Shown: piece by piece, positions 1 to 8,984 of the stretch | How the letters are laid out: every line of letters begins with the position of its first letter | How positions within the stretch are numbered: the first letter of the stretch is position 1 | Source of the DNA: Luteimonas chenhongjianii | Lineage (GTDB): Bacteria; Pseudomonadota; Gammaproteobacteria; Xanthomonadales; Xanthomonadaceae | DNA: 64,000 nucleotides | Reading direction: 5' to 3' | NCBI RefSeq assembly: GCF_002327105.1 | Contig: NZ_CP023406.1 | Span: 2,108,001-2,172,000 of the forward strand | Notes under the pieces: generated by a model | Told to the model about the DNA's origin: nothing | What the model saw: the letters and a program-made list of their open reading frames with translations, nothing else | The model's database searches: none | Translations under genes and position numbers: made by a program

Positions 1-1092
1 GTGCACGGCGATGCCGAGCTGGCGGCCGTAGCTGTGCAGCTGCTCGCGGCCGCCGATGCGCGAGGTGTCGGTGGTCACCAGGGCGATGTCGCGCGGCTGG
101 TGCTGGGCGGCGTAGAGCGCCGCGAGCTTGGCGATGGTCGTGGTCTTGCCCGCACCGGTGGGGCCGACCAGGGCGATCACGCCCGCTTCGGTCAGCGGAT
201 CCACCGGGCAGATCGGCAGGCGCTTGGACAGCAGCGCCAGCATCAGCCCACGTACGCGCGCGGCCGGTGTATCGGCCGGGATCTGCAGGACGGTGTCGCG
301 GGTGATGCCGGCGTCGAAGCCGTAATCGTCCATCAGTTCCATTGCCTGGGCGCGCGCCGGCGAACCGCGCAGCCGCTCGTCGGTGAGCCGCGCCATTTCG
401 CGCTCGATCATCATGCGCATCTGCGCCAGCTCATCGCGCATCTGCGCCAGTTCCCCGTCGCTGGACGGTACCGGCAGGGGTGCAACCGCCGTCAGCGCTG
501 CACGTGCGGGGGCTGGCGACGGAATCCTGTCGTCTTCGTCCGCCGGTGCGTGAACGGGCGGTGGTGGTGGCGTCGGCAGGCGCGGCGCGAGCGCATGTGC
601 CGGTGTCCCGTCGCGATGGCCGGCGGCCAGCAGCTCGGCGAAGGTCGGGCCGTCGAGGTCGAAGCGGGCCGGCTCTGCAGGTACAGCGAACGCCGCCGGC
701 ACCGGGGCCGATGCTGCCGGCGGCGGCGCTGGCGGCTGCATCGTCGTTTTCATTTCCGCGGGGGGCGCGGCGCTTGTCTGCGCGGCAGGCGGGGCACCGG
801 GCGCCGCGAGGTCGCGCAGCCAGCGTTCGGACGGCGCCAGGGCCGGCTCGGCATCGCGTGCGCCGGGGCTGGCCTGTGCGGCCGCAGGCGCTGGCGTAGC
901 GACCGCCGGCGCCTCTCGCTGCGCCTCCGCGATCGCGCGCACATAGCCTTCGTCGTAGTTGCTGGCCGCGACGATCTCGACGCCTTCGTCGGTACGCCGG
1001 TTGGACAGGATCACGGCATCGGGCCCATGGGCCTGCCGCACCATCTGCAGGGCGCTGCGCATGTCTTCGGCGACGAAACGGCGGATTTTCAT
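1..1092 (-). CDS. flhF: FlhF, flagellar SRP-like GTPase (3' part cut by window edge)
   Basis: FlhF is an SRP-family GTPase that places the polar flagellum and controls flagellar number. The start ATG at 1092 opens with MKIRRFVAEDMRSALQMVR, typical of FlhF. A Pro/Ala-rich linker covers roughly residues 65-200. The N and G domains follow, with P-loop GPTGAGKTTT near residue 310 and the DTSRIGGREQL segment after it. 364 codons are visible with no stop, so the last part of the G domain lies outside the window. It follows flhA by 154 bases, a stretch in which I see no promoter, so it probably belongs to the flhB-flhA-flhF unit. FlhG/FleN and FliA would be expected next, off the left edge. Confidence 0.95.
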   Translation of the reverse strand, partial: MKIRRFVAEDMRSALQMVRQAHGPDAVILSNRRTDEGVEIVAASNYDEGYVRAIAEAQREAPAVATPAPAAAQASPGARDAEPALAPSERWLRDLAAPGAPPAAQTSAAPPAEMKTTMQPPAPPPAASAPVPAAFAVPAEPARFDLDGPTFAELLAAGHRDGTPAHALAPRLPTPPPPPVHAPADEDDRIPSPAPARAALTAVAPLPVPSSDGELAQMRDELAQMRMMIEREMARLTDERLRGSPARAQAMELMDDYGFDAGITRDTVLQIPADTPAARVRGLMLALLSKRLPICPVDPLTEAGVIALVGPTGAGKTTTIAKLAALYAAQHQPRDIALVTTDTSRIGGREQLHSYGRQLGIAVH

Positions 1093-1246
1093 GGGCGTGG
1101 GTTCGGCATGTTGGCGTCGGGATTCGGAACCGCGGCGGCTGTCGCCACCCGCGTTCCGCATGTCTTCGTGCTCGATGTCATCGCTTTGTCTCCGCAGTCG
1201 CTGGATCCGCTTTCACCGATCCCGGTTCCGGTACGCCGCACCCGGC

Positions 1247-3331
1247 TCAATTGATCGTGCCCAGCAATTTCAGGCGCTTGTCTTCAGGGACTTCGTTGTA
1301 GGACAGCACCGAAAGGCCGGGCACGCTGTGGCGGACCAGGCGCGCCAGTGCGGCGCGCACCTGGCCGGGCACCAGCACCACCGCCGGCTCGTTCCTGGCT
1401 TCCTGCTGCCCGGCGCACGTGGCCAGGCTCTGCTGCAGGCGTTCCGCCAGGCCCGGTTCCAGTGCCGCGCCGCCGCCCTGCGCGGAGTCCTGCAAGACGC
1501 GTTCCAGATTCGGCGCCAGCGTGTAGACCGGCAGCTCCTCCGAGGGGCCGGCGATCTCCTGGACGATGAAGCGGCCCAGCGCGGTACGCACCACCGCGGT
1601 GAGCTGGCCCGGATCCTGGGTATGCGCGGCATGTTCGACCAGGGCTTCGGCGATGCGACGCAGCTGGCGCACCGGGATGCGCTCGATCAGCAGGTTCTGC
1701 AGTACGCGCACCACGACCGCCAGCGGCAGGGCCTTGGGCGTGAGGTCCTCGGCGAGCTTGGGCGCGGCGCGGGCGAGGGTGGCCAGCAGTTGCTGCACTT
1801 CCTCGTGGCCCAGCAGTTCCGGCGCCTGCTCGCGCACCAGGTGCGACAGATGGGTCGCGACCACCGTGGCCGGGTCGACCACGGTGTAGCCCGCGGCCTC
1901 GGCATTCGCCCGCTGCACGGGCAGGATCCACAGCGCGTCCAGGCCGAAGGCCGGGTCCTTGCCCGGAATGCCGTCGATGGGGTGCAGGGCGCCGCCCGGA
2001 TCCAGCGCCAGCAGCCGGTCGGGGTGGATCTCGGCAGTCGCCACCGGCACGCCGTGGACCAGCAGGCGGTAGGCGGTGGGCGCGAGCTCCAGGTTGTCGC
2101 GGATGTGCACTGGCGGGATCAGGAAGCCCACGTCCTGGGTGAGCTTGCGGCGCACGGCCTTGATCCGCGCCATCAGTTCGCCGCCCTGGGCTTTGTCGAC
2201 GAGCGGAATCAGCCGGTAGCCGACTTCCAGGCCCAGCGGATCGACCGGGCGCAGGTCGTCCCAGCCGAGCTCGGCGTTGGCGACCTGTTCGGGCGAAGGC
2301 AGCGCCGCGACCTCGGGGTCGACGCCGGCGCGTTCGGCCTCGAGGGCGCGCTTGCGCATCACCCAGGCGCCGTAGCCAACCACCGCCGCCAGGCTGAGGA
2401 AGGCGAGGTTGGGCATGCCCGGCACCAGTCCCACCAGCAGCAGGATGCTGGCGGCGATCGTCAGCGCCTTGTGCTGGCCGAGCACCTGGCCGCTCATCGC
2501 GACGCCCATGTCCTGCTTGCGCGAGGCGCGGGTGACCAGCAGGGCCACGGCGGACGACACCAGCAGCGCGGGAATCTGCGAAACCAGGCCATCGCCGATC
2601 GACAGCAGGGTGTAGATCTTCGCTGCCTCGCCGACCGGCAGGCCATGCTGCATCACGCCGATCGCCAGGCCGCCGATGATCGTGACGAACAGGATCAGGA
2701 TGCCGGCGATCGCGTCGCCGCGGATGAACTTGTTGGCGCCGTCCATCGCGCCGTAGAAATCGGCTTCCTGCCGCACTTCCTCGCGCCGGGCCTTGGCCTC
2801 GTCGCGGGTCAGCAGTCCGGCATTGAGGTCGGCGTCGATCGCCATCTGCTTGCCGGGCATCGCGTCGAGAATGAAGCGTGCGGTGACTTCCGACACGCGC
2901 CCCGCGCCCTTGGTGATCACCACGAAGTTGATGATGGTCAGGATCGCGAACGCGACGATGCCGACCGCGAAGTTCCCACCGACCACGAATTCGCCGAAGG
3001 ACTCGATGACCTTGCCGGCCGCGCCCGGACCTTCCTGGCCCTTGAGCAGGATCACGCGCGTGGACGCCACATTGAGCGCCAGGCGCAGCATCGTGGTGAT
3101 CAACAGCACGATGGGAAAGATGCTGAAGTCGAGCGGGCGCTGGACGTAGATCACCGCCAGCAGCACCACCAGCGACATCGCGATGTTGAAGCTGAAAAGG
3201 ACGTCCAGGATCATCGGCGGCAGCGGCACCACCACCATCGCCAGCAGCGCCAGTACCAGCATCGGTGCACCGAGACCGTTGCGCAGCATCTCGAAGACGC
3301 GGCGCGGGCCCGGGGTCATCACCGCGCTCAC
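1247..3331 (-). CDS. flhA: FlhA, flagellar type III export gate protein
   Basis: FlhA is an inner-membrane protein that forms the nonameric export gate; its large cytoplasmic C-terminal domain receives chaperone-substrate complexes. The 694 residues match the usual family length. The N-terminal half is strongly hydrophobic (about eight membrane helices up to about residue 320) and contains the conserved family stretch around NVASTRVILLKG and RVSEVTARFILDAMPGKQ. The cytoplasmic domain fills the rest and ends with KLLGTIN. The start ATG at 3331 overlaps the flhB stop by 4 bases (3328-3331), which implies translational coupling. No key element appears to be missing. Confidence 0.98.
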   Translation of the reverse strand: MSAVMTPGPRRVFEMLRNGLGAPMLVLALLAMVVVPLPPMILDVLFSFNIAMSLVVLLAVIYVQRPLDFSIFPIVLLITTMLRLALNVASTRVILLKGQEGPGAAGKVIESFGEFVVGGNFAVGIVAFAILTIINFVVITKGAGRVSEVTARFILDAMPGKQMAIDADLNAGLLTRDEAKARREEVRQEADFYGAMDGANKFIRGDAIAGILILFVTIIGGLAIGVMQHGLPVGEAAKIYTLLSIGDGLVSQIPALLVSSAVALLVTRASRKQDMGVAMSGQVLGQHKALTIAASILLLVGLVPGMPNLAFLSLAAVVGYGAWVMRKRALEAERAGVDPEVAALPSPEQVANAELGWDDLRPVDPLGLEVGYRLIPLVDKAQGGELMARIKAVRRKLTQDVGFLIPPVHIRDNLELAPTAYRLLVHGVPVATAEIHPDRLLALDPGGALHPIDGIPGKDPAFGLDALWILPVQRANAEAAGYTVVDPATVVATHLSHLVREQAPELLGHEEVQQLLATLARAAPKLAEDLTPKALPLAVVVRVLQNLLIERIPVRQLRRIAEALVEHAAHTQDPGQLTAVVRTALGRFIVQEIAGPSEELPVYTLAPNLERVLQDSAQGGGAALEPGLAERLQQSLATCAGQQEARNEPAVVLVPGQVRAALARLVRHSVPGLSVLSYNEVPEDKRLKLLGTIN

Positions 3332-4464
3332 GCGCCGGCTCCGCCGGTGTCACCCTCGACCACACCCAGATCCGCCAGCTGCGGCTGCGGCGTGCCCGCC
3401 CGCCAGTCGCGCAACTGGTAGACGTAGGACAGCACCTGGGCGACGGCTGCGTAGAGTTTCACGGGGATTTCCTGACCGATCTCCGCCTCCCGATACAAGA
3501 CGCGTGCCAGTGGCGGCGCCTCGACCAGGGCGACCCGGTGTTGCCTGCCCACCTCGCGGATGCGCAGCGCCATTTCGTCGATGCCCTTGGCCACCACGCG
3601 CGGCGCGCGCATTGCACCGCCCTCGTACTTGAGCGCCACGGCGTAGTGGGTGGGATTGACCACGATCACGTCGGCGGTCGGGATGTCCTCCATCATCCGG
3701 CGCTGCGACATCTCGTGCTGAAGCTGGCGGATGCGGCCCTTGACCTCCGGTCGGCCCTCGCTTTCCTTCATTTCCTCGCGCAGTTCCTGGCGCGTCATCA
3801 TCAGCTTCCGGCGCCAGTTCCACTTCTGGTAGGGCGCGTCGGCAAGGGCCAGCAGCAGCAGCGCCGCCGCGGTCGCCATCAGCATCCAGAGGGCGAACGT
3901 CAGCCCGCCAGCCGCGGCCCGTTCCAGCGGTTCATGCAGCATCGCGCGCAACCGCGGCATCGCCGGCCACAGGAACAGCGTCGCGGCGCCACCGACCAGC
4001 AGCACGCGCAGCAGCGACTTCAGCAGTTCCGCCAGACCTTCCGGGCCGTAGATGCGCTTGAGTCCGGCCAGCGGATCGAGCTTCTTGAGATCCGGCACCA
4101 GCCCCTTGGTCGCGAAATTGAAACCGCCCATGACCGCGGGCGCGACGAAGCAGGCCGCCAGGGTGGCGATGATCAAGGGCGCCAGGATCAACAGCAGGCC
4201 CAGCAGCAGTTCGCCGAAGTGGCCGAACAGGTGCTGGGGGTTATCGAGCAGGCCGAGGTCGGGGCTCATGGCGCCGCGCATCCAGTCCTTTGCCCGCGCC
4301 GTGACGCCGCCGCCCATCGCCAGCAGCGACGCCACGCCCGCGCCGAACACCGCCACGGTGGCCAGCTCGCGCGAACGCGGCACATCGCCCTTCTCGCGGG
4401 CGTCGCGCAGCCGTTTCTCGCTGGGAAGTTCGGTCTTCTCCTGACCGTTTTCGTTCTCGGCCAT
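3328..4464 (-). CDS. flhB: FlhB, export gate and substrate-specificity switch
   Basis: FlhB is an inner-membrane export component that switches secretion from rod/hook to filament substrates after self-cleavage. It is 378 residues long. The N-terminus (ENENGQEKTELPSEKRLRDA) is typical, with membrane helices between about 35 and 210. The autocleavage motif NPTH is intact at residues 270-273. The gene starts a new unit: 113 bases separate it from fliR upstream, and a sigma-54-type promoter lies at 4498-4513. It overlaps flhA by 4 bases. FliK at 9179-10192 is the expected partner for the switch. Confidence 0.98.
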   Translation of the reverse strand: MAENENGQEKTELPSEKRLRDAREKGDVPRSRELATVAVFGAGVASLLAMGGGVTARAKDWMRGAMSPDLGLLDNPQHLFGHFGELLLGLLLILAPLIIATLAACFVAPAVMGGFNFATKGLVPDLKKLDPLAGLKRIYGPEGLAELLKSLLRVLLVGGAATLFLWPAMPRLRAMLHEPLERAAAGGLTFALWMLMATAAALLLLALADAPYQKWNWRRKLMMTRQELREEMKESEGRPEVKGRIRQLQHEMSQRRMMEDIPTADVIVVNPTHYAVALKYEGGAMRAPRVVAKGIDEMALRIREVGRQHRVALVEAPPLARVLYREAEIGQEIPVKLYAAVAQVLSYVYQLRDWRAGTPQPQLADLGVVEGDTGGAGA

Positions 4465-4497
4465 GGGCCTGCATGCGCGGGGAGTCGACGTTGCCTT

Positions 4498-4513
4498 TGC
4501 AAGCGCCGTGCCC
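4498..4513 (-). promoter_or_regulatory. sigma-54 promoter for flhB-flhA-flhF
   Basis: Read on the minus strand the site is GGGCAC-GGCGC-TTGCA, which matches TGGCAC-N5-TTGCW except for the first T. The predicted start is near 4487, about 23 bases before the flhB ATG. The required GG/GC elements and their spacing are intact. It is the only such match in the flhB-fliR gap. Confidence 0.75.
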
Positions 4514-4577
4514 GCAGGCCGTCGCCGCTATGAAGACAGCGCGCCTGCACGCGCCCGGGCGGCGGTCGCCCGTCAGC

Positions 4578-5378
4578 TCACGGGCCGCCGAGCGGCACGC
4601 GCCCTGCGGCGTCGAAGGCGCTGTCGAAGAGGCGTTGCACCGGCGGGCCCAGTTCGCCGGCCAGCATCGCGAGCAGGAACAGGCCGATCAGCACCGAGAT
4701 CGGCAGGCCCAGCTGGATCGGATTGAGCGCGGGCGCGGCGCGCGCGAGCACACCGAAAGCCAGGTTCACCGCCAGCAGTGCCACCATCACCGGCAGCGCC
4801 AGGGTCACGCCGCCGCGCAGCACCAGGGCGAAGAACTCCGGCGCGATGCGCAGGGTGGCCTGCACGTCGGGCAGCGCGGTGCCGATGGGCAGCGCCTCGT
4901 AGCTGTGCACGAGCATGGCCACCACCGCCAGATGGCCGTTGGCGGCGAAAAACAGCAGGCCGAAGGCCAGGTAGAACCACTGGCTCACAACGCCCGACTG
5001 CACGCCGCGCAGCGGATCGCTCATCTGTGCGAACGACAGGCCCGAGCCCTGGGAAATCAATTCGCCGGCCAGCGCACCGGCCTCGAAGACCAGCCGCAGC
5101 ATGAAGCCCATTACCGCACCGACCGCCAGTTCGCGGGCGATCGACAGCACCGTTGCGGCGTCGAAGCCGGTCCACGGCGGCGGCGTCGGCAACAGCGGCG
5201 CCAGCGCCAGGCTCAGCACCAGCGCGGCCATCACGCGCAGCCGAGCGGGCAGGGCGCGCGTACCGATCAGCGGCATCGCCATCAGCAGCGCGCCGACACG
5301 CAGCGCGGTCCACAGCAGGGTGCCGATCATGCCGAAGGCCTGCTGGCCATCGATCGCCATCTGGGTGGCGGAATCCAT
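4578..5378 (-). CDS. fliR: FliR, flagellar export apparatus membrane protein
   Basis: FliR is one of the core channel proteins (FliP5-Q4-R1) of the flagellar type III export apparatus. At 266 residues it has normal family length and is almost entirely hydrophobic. The family pattern RVGALLMAMPLIGTRALPAR lies near the N-terminus and the hydrophobic segment NPIQLGLPISVLIGLFLLA near the C-terminus. It is the last gene of the fliL-M-N-O-P-Q-R unit and starts 25 bases after fliQ. The next gene, flhB, has its own promoter. Confidence 0.96.
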   Translation of the reverse strand: MDSATQMAIDGQQAFGMIGTLLWTALRVGALLMAMPLIGTRALPARLRVMAALVLSLALAPLLPTPPPWTGFDAATVLSIARELAVGAVMGFMLRLVFEAGALAGELISQGSGLSFAQMSDPLRGVQSGVVSQWFYLAFGLLFFAANGHLAVVAMLVHSYEALPIGTALPDVQATLRIAPEFFALVLRGGVTLALPVMVALLAVNLAFGVLARAAPALNPIQLGLPISVLIGLFLLAMLAGELGPPVQRLFDSAFDAAGRVPLGGP

Positions 5379-5403
5379 CAGCGGGTGCCCCGGTGCATCG
5401 GCG

Positions 5404-5673
5404 CTATCCGATCAGGTGCGGGATGCTGCGGAACAGCGTGATGGTGTAGTCCACCAGATAGCCGAGCAGCAGCGCGCCCAGTGCGAACAGCGCGGCGGTC
5501 AACGCGGCGGCCTTGGCGACGAACGCGATCGTCGGCTCGTTGATCTGGGTGGCGGCCTGCACGACGCCGACGATCACGCCGACCACGAGAACCGTGGCCA
5601 GCAGTGGGCCACCGACCCACAGCGCCACCTCGAGGCCGCGGCGAAGCTCGGTGAGCGCGAGTTCGGGAGACAT
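5404..5673 (-). CDS. fliQ: FliQ, flagellar export apparatus membrane protein
   Basis: FliQ is a small two-helix membrane protein of the export channel. At 89 residues it has exactly the usual size. It begins MSPELALTELRRGLEVALW and contains the family's GVVQAATQINEPTIAFV segment between two hydrophobic helices (about 17-38 and 52-75). It lies between fliP (10-base gap) and fliR (25-base gap) in the conserved order. Confidence 0.97.
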   Translation of the reverse strand: MSPELALTELRRGLEVALWVGGPLLATVLVVGVIVGVVQAATQINEPTIAFVAKAAALTAALFALGALLLGYLVDYTITLFRSIPHLIG

Positions 5674-5683
5674 GCGCGCGCCT

Positions 5684-6454
5684 TCAGTTGAAACTGGCGG
5701 CGAGCGTGCCGACCGTCAGCACCCAGCCGTCGACCAGCACGAACAGCAGGATCTTGAACGGCGCGGACACCAGCATCGGCGAGAGCATCATCATGCCCAT
5801 CGACATCAGCACGCTGGCCACGACCAGGTCGATGATGATGAAGGGAATGAAGATCAGGAAGCCGATCTCGAACGCGGTCTTGAGTTCGCTGGTCACGAAC
5901 GAGGCCACCAGGACCTGGAACGGCACGTCGTTCGGACCGGCGTAGGTGCTGTGCCCGGCGAGGCCGGCGAAGGTCATCAGGTCGGTCTCGCGCACCTGCG
6001 CCAGCATGAAGCCACGCAGTGGGGCGGTGCCGAGATCCCAGGCGGTGCGGAAATCGATGCGACCGTCGAGATACGGTGCGAAACCGTTGGCCCAGGCCGC
6101 TTCCCAGACCGGTGTCATGACCAGCGCGGTCAGGAACAGCGCCAGCCCGACCAGCACCTGGTTGGACGGCGTCTGGCCGGTGCCCATCGCCTGCCGCAGC
6201 AAAGCCAGCACCACGATGATCCGGGTGAACGCGGTCAGCACCAGCAGCATCGACGGGATCAGCGTGATCGCCGTCATCAGCAGCAGGGTCTGCAGCGGCA
6301 GGCTGACAGGCGCGTTGCCGATCTGGCCGACGGTCACGTCTGGCAGGGTGGGGAGCTGCGGGGCGCCGGCGGCGGCCGTGGCACACAGCGGCAACAGCAG
6401 GCCGAGAACGAGCGTGACCAGCGCGATCCAGCGCGGTCGGGTGCGGCGGGGCAT
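5684..6454 (-). CDS. fliP: FliP, flagellar export apparatus membrane protein
   Basis: FliP forms the pentameric core of the flagellar export channel. It is 256 residues long, with an N-terminal signal-type hydrophobic segment after several arginines (MPRRTRPRW..., about residues 10-27), as in other cleaved FliP proteins. The conserved segments LILIPSMLLVLTAFTRIIVVL-like, RQAMGTGQTPSNQV and FIPFIIIDLVVASVLMSMGM are present. It starts one base after the fliO stop and is followed by fliQ. Confidence 0.97.
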   Translation of the reverse strand: MPRRTRPRWIALVTLVLGLLLPLCATAAAGAPQLPTLPDVTVGQIGNAPVSLPLQTLLLMTAITLIPSMLLVLTAFTRIIVVLALLRQAMGTGQTPSNQVLVGLALFLTALVMTPVWEAAWANGFAPYLDGRIDFRTAWDLGTAPLRGFMLAQVRETDLMTFAGLAGHSTYAGPNDVPFQVLVASFVTSELKTAFEIGFLIFIPFIIIDLVVASVLMSMGMMMLSPMLVSAPFKILLFVLVDGWVLTVGTLAASFN

Positions 6455-6455
6455 G

Positions 6456-7094
6456 TCAGGTGTCCTTGCGCAGGCGCTGCGCGAGCATTTGCTTGAAATC
6501 CGGGAGGTTCTTCATCGTCGGCAGCTGCGCCGGCGGCGCCTCGGGCAACGGCTGCGGCAGCACGTGCAGGGTGCGCACACCGCCGGCGCCGATGCCCAGC
6601 AGCAGCTGCTGCCCACCGACCTGCACCACCGCCGCGCGCTCTTTCGTGCCCAGCGGAATGCTGGCGACGATGCGCAGCCCGTCCGCCTGGCGGAAACCGC
6701 CGCCCGGCAAGCGCTTGAGCAGCCAGGCCAGACCGACGATCAGCCCCAGCACCAGCAACAGCGCAAGCAGCCCACCACCCAGTCCCGGGCCCTGCGGCGC
6801 ATGCGCGCCGATGACGATCGGCTCTGGCGCCGGGATGACGCTGGCGGTCATGGCGACGGGGACGGCCGGCGCGGTGGTCGACGCGACCACCATCGAAAAA
6901 TCGACACCGGGATCGGCCGCCTCAACGATCGCATCGTCAGTTCCGCCTTCGCCTTCGGCTCGCGCCGCGGCGTCGTCCGCGCGGTCGGAAGTCGGAACGT
7001 TGACCGCGGCCGGTTCGAGGCCGATCTCGGCGGCGATGGTCGGCTGGGCCGTGCCTGGAGCCGGTGTCGTCGCCGGGGCAGGCGATGGCGTCAC
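6456..7094 (-). CDS. fliO: FliO, flagellar export assembly protein
   Basis: FliO helps assemble or stabilise the FliP ring. It is 212 residues, longer than many FliO proteins, because about 105 residues rich in Ala/Pro/Val precede the single membrane helix (about 106-124, LGGGLLALLLVLGLIVGLAWLL cut short here). The conserved cytoplasmic part follows (LRIVASIPLGTKERAAVV, then LLLGIGAGGVRTLHVL). The ATG overlaps the fliN stop by 4 bases. The assignment rests on the helix/beta-barrel signature and its position between fliN and fliP. An internal start would give a more usual length, but none is marked by a clear ribosome site. Confidence 0.9.
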   Translation of the reverse strand: MTPSPAPATTPAPGTAQPTIAAEIGLEPAAVNVPTSDRADDAAARAEGEGGTDDAIVEAADPGVDFSMVVASTTAPAVPVAMTASVIPAPEPIVIGAHAPQGPGLGGGLLALLLVLGLIVGLAWLLKRLPGGGFRQADGLRIVASIPLGTKERAAVVQVGGQQLLLGIGAGGVRTLHVLPQPLPEAPPAQLPTMKNLPDFKQMLAQRLRKDT

Positions 7095-7441
7095 CGCAGT
7101 CTCCGGATCCGCTCGCTGGGGCTGACCACGTCGGTCAGGCGCACGCCGAAGCGGTCGTTGATCACCACCACCTCGCCATGCGCGACCAGCGTACCGTTGA
7201 CGTAGACATCAAGCGGCTCGCCGGCGCCACGCTCGAGCTCGATCACCGAGCCGCGGTTGAGCTGCAACAGGTTGCGGATCGGCATGCGCGTGCGGCCGAC
7301 TTCCAGCGACAGCGCCACCGGCACGTCGAGGATCACGTCGAGGTTGAGGTCGGTACCGTCCATCACGCCGTCGGCGTGCAGGTCATCGAACTTGGCGGGC
7401 GCGGCGGCGTCCTGCGGGAAGGTGTGGTCCTGGGTGCTCAT
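7091..7441 (-). CDS. fliN: FliN, flagellar motor switch / C-ring protein
   Basis: FliN is the C-ring component at the base of the switch complex and contributes to export docking. The product is 116 residues. The N-terminal 30-40 residues are variable. The SpoA-type domain follows, with LDVILDVPVALSLEVGRTRM, IRNLLQLNRGSVIELER and DVYVNGTLVAHGEVVVIND. The start ATG at 7441 overlaps the fliM stop by 4 bases. The reading frame stays open upstream through fliM, but homology begins only here. Confidence 0.97.
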   Translation of the reverse strand: MSTQDHTFPQDAAAPAKFDDLHADGVMDGTDLNLDVILDVPVALSLEVGRTRMPIRNLLQLNRGSVIELERGAGEPLDVYVNGTLVAHGEVVVINDRFGVRLTDVVSPSERIRRLR

Positions 7442-8445
7442 GCGGACAGATCCTGGGGTTCGGTACGGCGCGCGGGCATGGCGCCCGGCGGATGGGTCTC
7501 GGTGATCTTCACCACGTTGTAGCCACCGGCGGTGCCGAAGCGGCCGGTGAACACGGGGATGCCTTCGACGCAGACCGGCACTTCCGCCGGCAGGTCGATC
7601 GGCAGGATGTCGCCCACCTTCAGGCGGGTCAGCTGGCGCAGGTCGATGCTGCGTTTGGCGAGCACGCTCGACACGGCGACTTCGGAAGTCATCAGCTGCT
7701 CGCGCATCGAGATGTTCCAGGTCTCGTCCCGGTCGACGCGGTCGCTCTGGATGCCGGCGTCGAGCAGTTCGCGGATCGGCTCGAGCATCGAGTAGGGCAG
7801 GGTGATGTGGATCTCGCCGCCACCGCCTTCGAGCTCGACGTGGAAGCGGCTGACCACCACGTACTCGCGCGGCGTGACGATGTTTGCGAAGTGCGGGTTG
7901 ATCTCGGAGTTGATGTACTCGCATTCCACGTCCAGCACCGGCGCCCAGGCCTCGGCCATGTCGGTGAAGGTCTGCTTGAGCATCAGCTGGATCACGCGCA
8001 TCTCGGTGGGCGTGAACTCGCGGCCCTCGATGCGCGTGGGATAGCGGCCGTCGCCGCCGAAGAAGTTGTCGACCACCGCGAATACCAGCTTGGGTTCGAA
8101 CACCACCAGGCCGGTGCCGCGCAGCGGCTTGAACTTGATCAGGTTGAGGTTGGTCGGCACGTACAGCTGGTGCAGGTAGTCGCCGAACTTGACCAGTTCG
8201 ATGCCGCGCACCGACAGGTCGGCCGAACGCCGGATCAGGTTGAACAGGCCGATGCGCCACAGGCGCACGAAGCGCTCGTTGACCATCTCCAGCGTCGGCA
8301 TGCGGCCGCGGATGATGCGGTCCTGGCTGGCGAAGTCGTAGGTACGCGCAACGCCCGGGTCCGGCGCCGGCTCGGTGTCCACCGCGCCCGAGTCCACGCC
8401 ATGCAGCAGCGCGTCGATCTCGTCCTGGGAAAGCAGGTCGTTCAT
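7438..8445 (-). CDS. fliM: FliM, flagellar motor switch protein
   Basis: FliM is the middle C-ring protein that binds phospho-CheY and passes the switch signal to FliG. It is 335 residues, the normal length. The CheY-binding peptide lies at the extreme N-terminus (NDLLSQDEIDALLHGV). The CheC-like middle domain follows from about residue 50 to 230, then the C-terminal SpoA domain (RLKVGDILPIDLP). It is the second gene of the fliL unit, 10 bases after fliL. Confidence 0.98.
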   Translation of the reverse strand: MNDLLSQDEIDALLHGVDSGAVDTEPAPDPGVARTYDFASQDRIIRGRMPTLEMVNERFVRLWRIGLFNLIRRSADLSVRGIELVKFGDYLHQLYVPTNLNLIKFKPLRGTGLVVFEPKLVFAVVDNFFGGDGRYPTRIEGREFTPTEMRVIQLMLKQTFTDMAEAWAPVLDVECEYINSEINPHFANIVTPREYVVVSRFHVELEGGGGEIHITLPYSMLEPIRELLDAGIQSDRVDRDETWNISMREQLMTSEVAVSSVLAKRSIDLRQLTRLKVGDILPIDLPAEVPVCVEGIPVFTGRFGTAGGYNVVKITETHPPGAMPARRTEPQDLSA

Positions 8446-8455
8446 CGCCCCGGGC

Positions 8456-8926
8456 TCACTGGGTCACGAAGCTGGTGAACAGAAGGGCTTCGGCCGACGG
8501 CTTGCCGGTTTCCTCGGTCATCAGCGCCTGGACCTCCGCCAGTGCCTGCGCCTGCAGCGCTTCCTTGCCGGCGCGCGTGGCGACGCCCGCGTGGGTCTGC
8601 TGCGCGAACAGCATCAGCAGGCGCGCCCGCAGGGCCGGCTCGTGCTTCTGCAGCTCGGCGACCGCCAGCGGGTCACGCGTGACCAGCTGTACTTCCACCT
8701 GCAGGTAGCGTGGTCCCATCGGCGTGTCTTCGAGGTTGACCACGAAGGCCGGCGCCATCGGCAGGTACTGGGCCGGGGCGGGCAGGGTGGTCACCGGCTC
8801 GGCCTTGCGGTTGAACAGAGACCACCCCGCGCCGGCCGCGCCACTCATGACGACGAGGCCGAGGACGATCAGGATCAGGCGGCGCTTGGAGGACGGAGCA
8901 GGGCGTGCGGATGTGACGGCGGCCAA
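8456..8926 (-). CDS. fliL: FliL, basal-body-associated protein (TTG start proposed)
   Basis: FliL is a single-pass inner-membrane protein that surrounds the stator and affects motor torque. From TTG at 8926 the product is 156 residues: a short basic N-terminus, a membrane helix (RRLILIVLGLVVMSGAAG) and a periplasmic domain (PAFVVNLEDTPMGPRYLQVE) ending LLFTSFVTQ. The frame is open further upstream to 9088, but the sigma-54 promoter at 8960-8975 would start RNA near 8949. A GTG at 8950 would then sit at or before the first base, and the longer forms would be untranscribed. No strong ribosome site is visible before the TTG, so the exact start is uncertain; the gene itself is not in doubt. Confidence 0.88.
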   Translation of the reverse strand: MAAVTSARPAPSSKRRLILIVLGLVVMSGAAGAGWSLFNRKAEPVTTLPAPAQYLPMAPAFVVNLEDTPMGPRYLQVEVQLVTRDPLAVAELQKHEPALRARLLMLFAQQTHAGVATRAGKEALQAQALAEVQALMTEETGKPSAEALLFTSFVTQ

Positions 8927-8959
8927 GGTGCTGTACCGGTTGGGGATCACCGTGTCGGA

Positions 8960-8975
8960 TGCAAAGGGCGTGCCG
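8960..8975 (-). promoter_or_regulatory. sigma-54 promoter for the fliL-fliR unit
   Basis: On the minus strand the site reads CGGCAC-GCCCT-TTGCA, a sigma-54 consensus match with one change at the first base. The predicted start is near 8949, 23 bases before the proposed TTG of fliL. A 14-base inverted repeat lies just upstream (8985-8998 and 9068-9081) and could be the activator site. Confidence 0.75.
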
Positions 8976-8984
8976 GAACGGTGG

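Noticed and set aside
1..1254. Open plus-strand frame of 417 codons
   Set aside because: It is antisense to flhF, the product is Arg/Gly/His-rich without family pattern, and the flhF frame has clear GTPase motifs.
959..3421. Long plus-strand frame of 820 codons
   Set aside because: It is antisense to flhA. High GC keeps such antisense frames open; composition is His/Arg/Gln-rich and no domain is visible.
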